Assembly: GCF_901933205.1 (NCBI RefSeq)
Contig: NC_044574.1
Span: forward strand, 21,251,733 to 21,315,732
DNA: 64,000 nucleotides
Source: Camarhynchus parvulus
Taxonomy: Eukaryota > Chordata > Aves > Passeriformes > Thraupidae
Direction of reading: 5' to 3'
Shown: one piece after another, positions 61,850 to 64,000 of the stretch
Layout of the letters: every line of letters begins with the position of its first letter
Numbering within the stretch: the stretch's first letter is position 1
Position numbers and translations under genes: made by a program
The notes under the pieces: generated by a model
The model's database searches: none
Told to the model about the DNA's origin: nothing
What the model saw: only the letters and a program-made list of their open reading frames with translations

Positions 61850-64000
61850 ATGTTTGTTTTTATTGGACACTGTCACTTTTGGCTTCCTTCAAGCAAACTA
61901 TTTCAGTTTTATTATCCATAACTGCATCTCTTCCCTTCTTCATTTAATATTCCAGCAAAAAATGCAAAGCAAGCTGAGATACATATTTTTCATCTTTCCT
62001 TTTCAAAAGAAATGAAAATTAAAGTTTAGAAACTGTTTTTCTTTTGTCCTGTATGATAGACAGTATTTTCAATAGCAGAAAAAATTATTACTACAGAATA
62101 AAATTCTTACTACAGAATAAATGTCCAAATTAACATTTGCATAAAGTAAAAAAATTAAAATCATGAACAGCCGCTGAAGGAAATGGACTTGATATTTTTG
62201 AATTCAATGTTTAATTTACAGAAGCTGATATCACGTTTTAGAACATGAGCAACTTGTTCATGGTTATTTCAAACTGATATTAATTTGAAATTTTAGCAAT
62301 AAGTTTGGAAAGTCTGCATTTCTTCCCATGATTCTTGACATAATATTTTCTGTTGAAAGTTTGGTAATTTCTTAATTTTAATTGTGTTCTTGCACAAACA
62401 ATGCATACATAAGGAGTCTAAAAATTTATTTTGTATACTTTTGCTGTGGTACATTAAAAAAAGTCTCTTCTCAAGCCAGTGCATTTAAATTTATACACAT
62501 CCTTAGGCTTTATAGAACTTAGCTGACAAATGCTGTGCTCATGAATATAAGAACACACTTTATTGCTCAGAAAGCATAGAAATAGCATACAAAAAGCTGC
62601 TGATCTAAAACTGCTATGGGAGGATCTTTAAGCTTTTGTACGGCAATGAATCCTCACTGTCAATGCACATTATACTGCAAAGTCAACAAGCATTACCCTT
62701 GGAGACAAATATTGTAGAACATATGATCCAATAGTCTGGCAAGTAGTTTTCATTATAGTTTATGTATCTTAAAGTGATATAAAATTTTGCTAGTTTTATA
62801 AACATTCTGCCACTCTGTGAAAATGTCTTTGAAAGATTTTCACAGTCTGTACCATTCAAGGTCTAATACAACTGACAAGACAATGTCAGGGACAATTTTG
62901 AGCTGTTAAAGACCTTGCTTTATTAGATCCCAGTCAGTGCTGACTATAGCAAAAGTGGAGAAAAGATGTTCATTATGTCAGGGAAAAAGTGTTAAAGAGA
63001 AAACAGGGTGCCAGTTCCTTAACCTTCACCAACATAACCTTTCCAAAAATGACAGAAATGTGACAAATTATGAAAAAAAATTATAAAGTATGAGTAGAAA
63101 AAAAAATTATTAGTATGAGTAGACCACAAATTAGACAATGAAAATTAGACAAATTAATTCTTCTGAAGGAATTCAGAAAAAAAACGAGTTTTATACTTTT
63201 TCCTTCTCTGTCTTCTGCCATCAAGTTTTTAGTAGCTTGTGACAAAAAAACACAACAACCTACCAACAAAGTTTAATTATCCACTAGCTTTTGCCTCATG
63301 TACTAGTTATTTTTAAATTTATGTGATCTGAAAAAACAAGATGATAAATCAAGCATATATAGTTACATATTTGTAACTTAGACTAGCACAATTTAAATTA
63401 AAAAAAAAAACCTGTAAGAAACACTAGACAGAATTTAGAGCAAGTCATTATACAAATAATCTAAATTAATAACTAAAAATTTTGGATACAAAAAATATTT
63501 GTAGCTTTGGTTTTGCTTAAATCAACACCGGACACCCAAATCTTATTACTACTGAAAATTATATATTGACTCAAAATCCTATGAAGATAGCTAAATTTAA
63601 ACACTTTAAATTATCTTAGCAGACATTCAATGACAAAAAAATCACCTTCATAACTCAATAGGTGTTATTCCACAGTTATTGGCATTGACATATCTCTCCA
63701 TTAATTTAAGTAAATTTAGCAAATGCTGGTCCAATTTTCTTACTAAATTTAGATCCCTCTGGCTTGATTTTGTATGGCAACACATATGAGAACCCTGTTA
63801 ATCTGTTCACCCAAAGTACTCCATCAGGAGTCTTCAGGGTAGGTATAATTTTGAAATCTTTGGTAACTAATTTTACAAAACAGTTTATTATAACTTTGAA
63901 GTATAATAATGAACAAATGTATTGTTAACAAATAATGTGGATTTGAAACTATTTTAATATCTTGTTTGCTACTTAATCCGTTTACTAATTTGGAATATTT
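61850..64000. other. AT-rich intergenic DNA, no feature recognised
   Basis: No gene or known mobile element is recognised up to the window end. There are short local repeats such as 'ttactacagaataaa' (62087-62120) and 'agtatgagtag' (63087-63122). Confidence 0.55.

Noticed and set aside
1..64000. CRISPR arrays, tRNA/rRNA genes, bacterial operons or phage modules
   Set aside because: No spaced direct-repeat array, cloverleaf-like gene or dense coding layout was seen; the repeat content is vertebrate (avian).

Overview
This window reads as AT-rich, gene-free intergenic DNA from a bird, most likely a passerine. The evidence is the repeat content. There are about a dozen 5'-truncated CR1 LINE fragments with the avian 3' end (variants of 'ttggactygatgatc', 'ccttccaacc', 'attctgtga'). 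There are also several endogenous retrovirus LTRs whose sequences I recognise from songbird genomes. I found no intact protein-coding gene, no tRNA or rRNA, no CRISPR array and no bacterial-style operon. Almost every open reading frame is either chance or a shadow of a repeat.

Layout. 1-7.2 kb is plain AT-rich DNA with a 350-bp polypyrimidine tract (2.2-2.56 kb), a minus-strand CR1 (3.43-4.08 kb) and a GT-rich block with a G-quadruplex motif (5.9 kb). 7.2-16.2 kb is repeat-dense: LTR pieces at 7.2-7.6, 11.57-12.02, 14.14-14.53 and about 15.35 kb, CR1 pieces at 7.6, 8.7, 9.7 and 16.0 kb, and one unexplained open frame at 14.58-15.09 kb. 17.6-30.1 kb is bracketed by two inverted copies of one segment (CR1 3' end plus flank). 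Between them lie the longest CR1 (24.55-26.11 kb, with a decayed reverse-transcriptase domain), a foldback around a microsatellite (26.33-26.49 kb) and a complete 926-bp solo LTR with a perfect target-site duplication (28.14-29.06 kb). 30-48 kb has a long pure pentanucleotide array (33.18-33.32 kb), minus-strand CR1 fragments (38.7, 40.7-41.3, 43.0-43.8 kb) and two plus-strand LTRs (43.84-44.33, 45.75-46.32 kb). 48.0-49.15 kb is a CR1 split by a 316-bp solo LTR with a 6-bp target duplication. 49-64 kb is mostly unique-looking AT-rich DNA with a near-perfect 64-bp palindrome (52.8 kb), a CR1 3' end (55.7 kb), a possibly constrained segment with a palindrome (57.5 kb), a long hairpin (58.7-58.8 kb) and a solo LTR (60.07-60.62 kb).

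No genes act together here. What can be read is history: old CR1 insertion, later ERV insertion into and beside CR1, LTR-LTR recombination leaving solo LTRs, one inverted duplication, and repeated small tandem duplications. I did not find convincing evidence of an undescribed functional system. The most checkable oddities are the 58.7-kb hairpin, the 52.8-kb palindrome, the 26.3-kb foldback, the inverted duplication and the 14.6-kb open frame.
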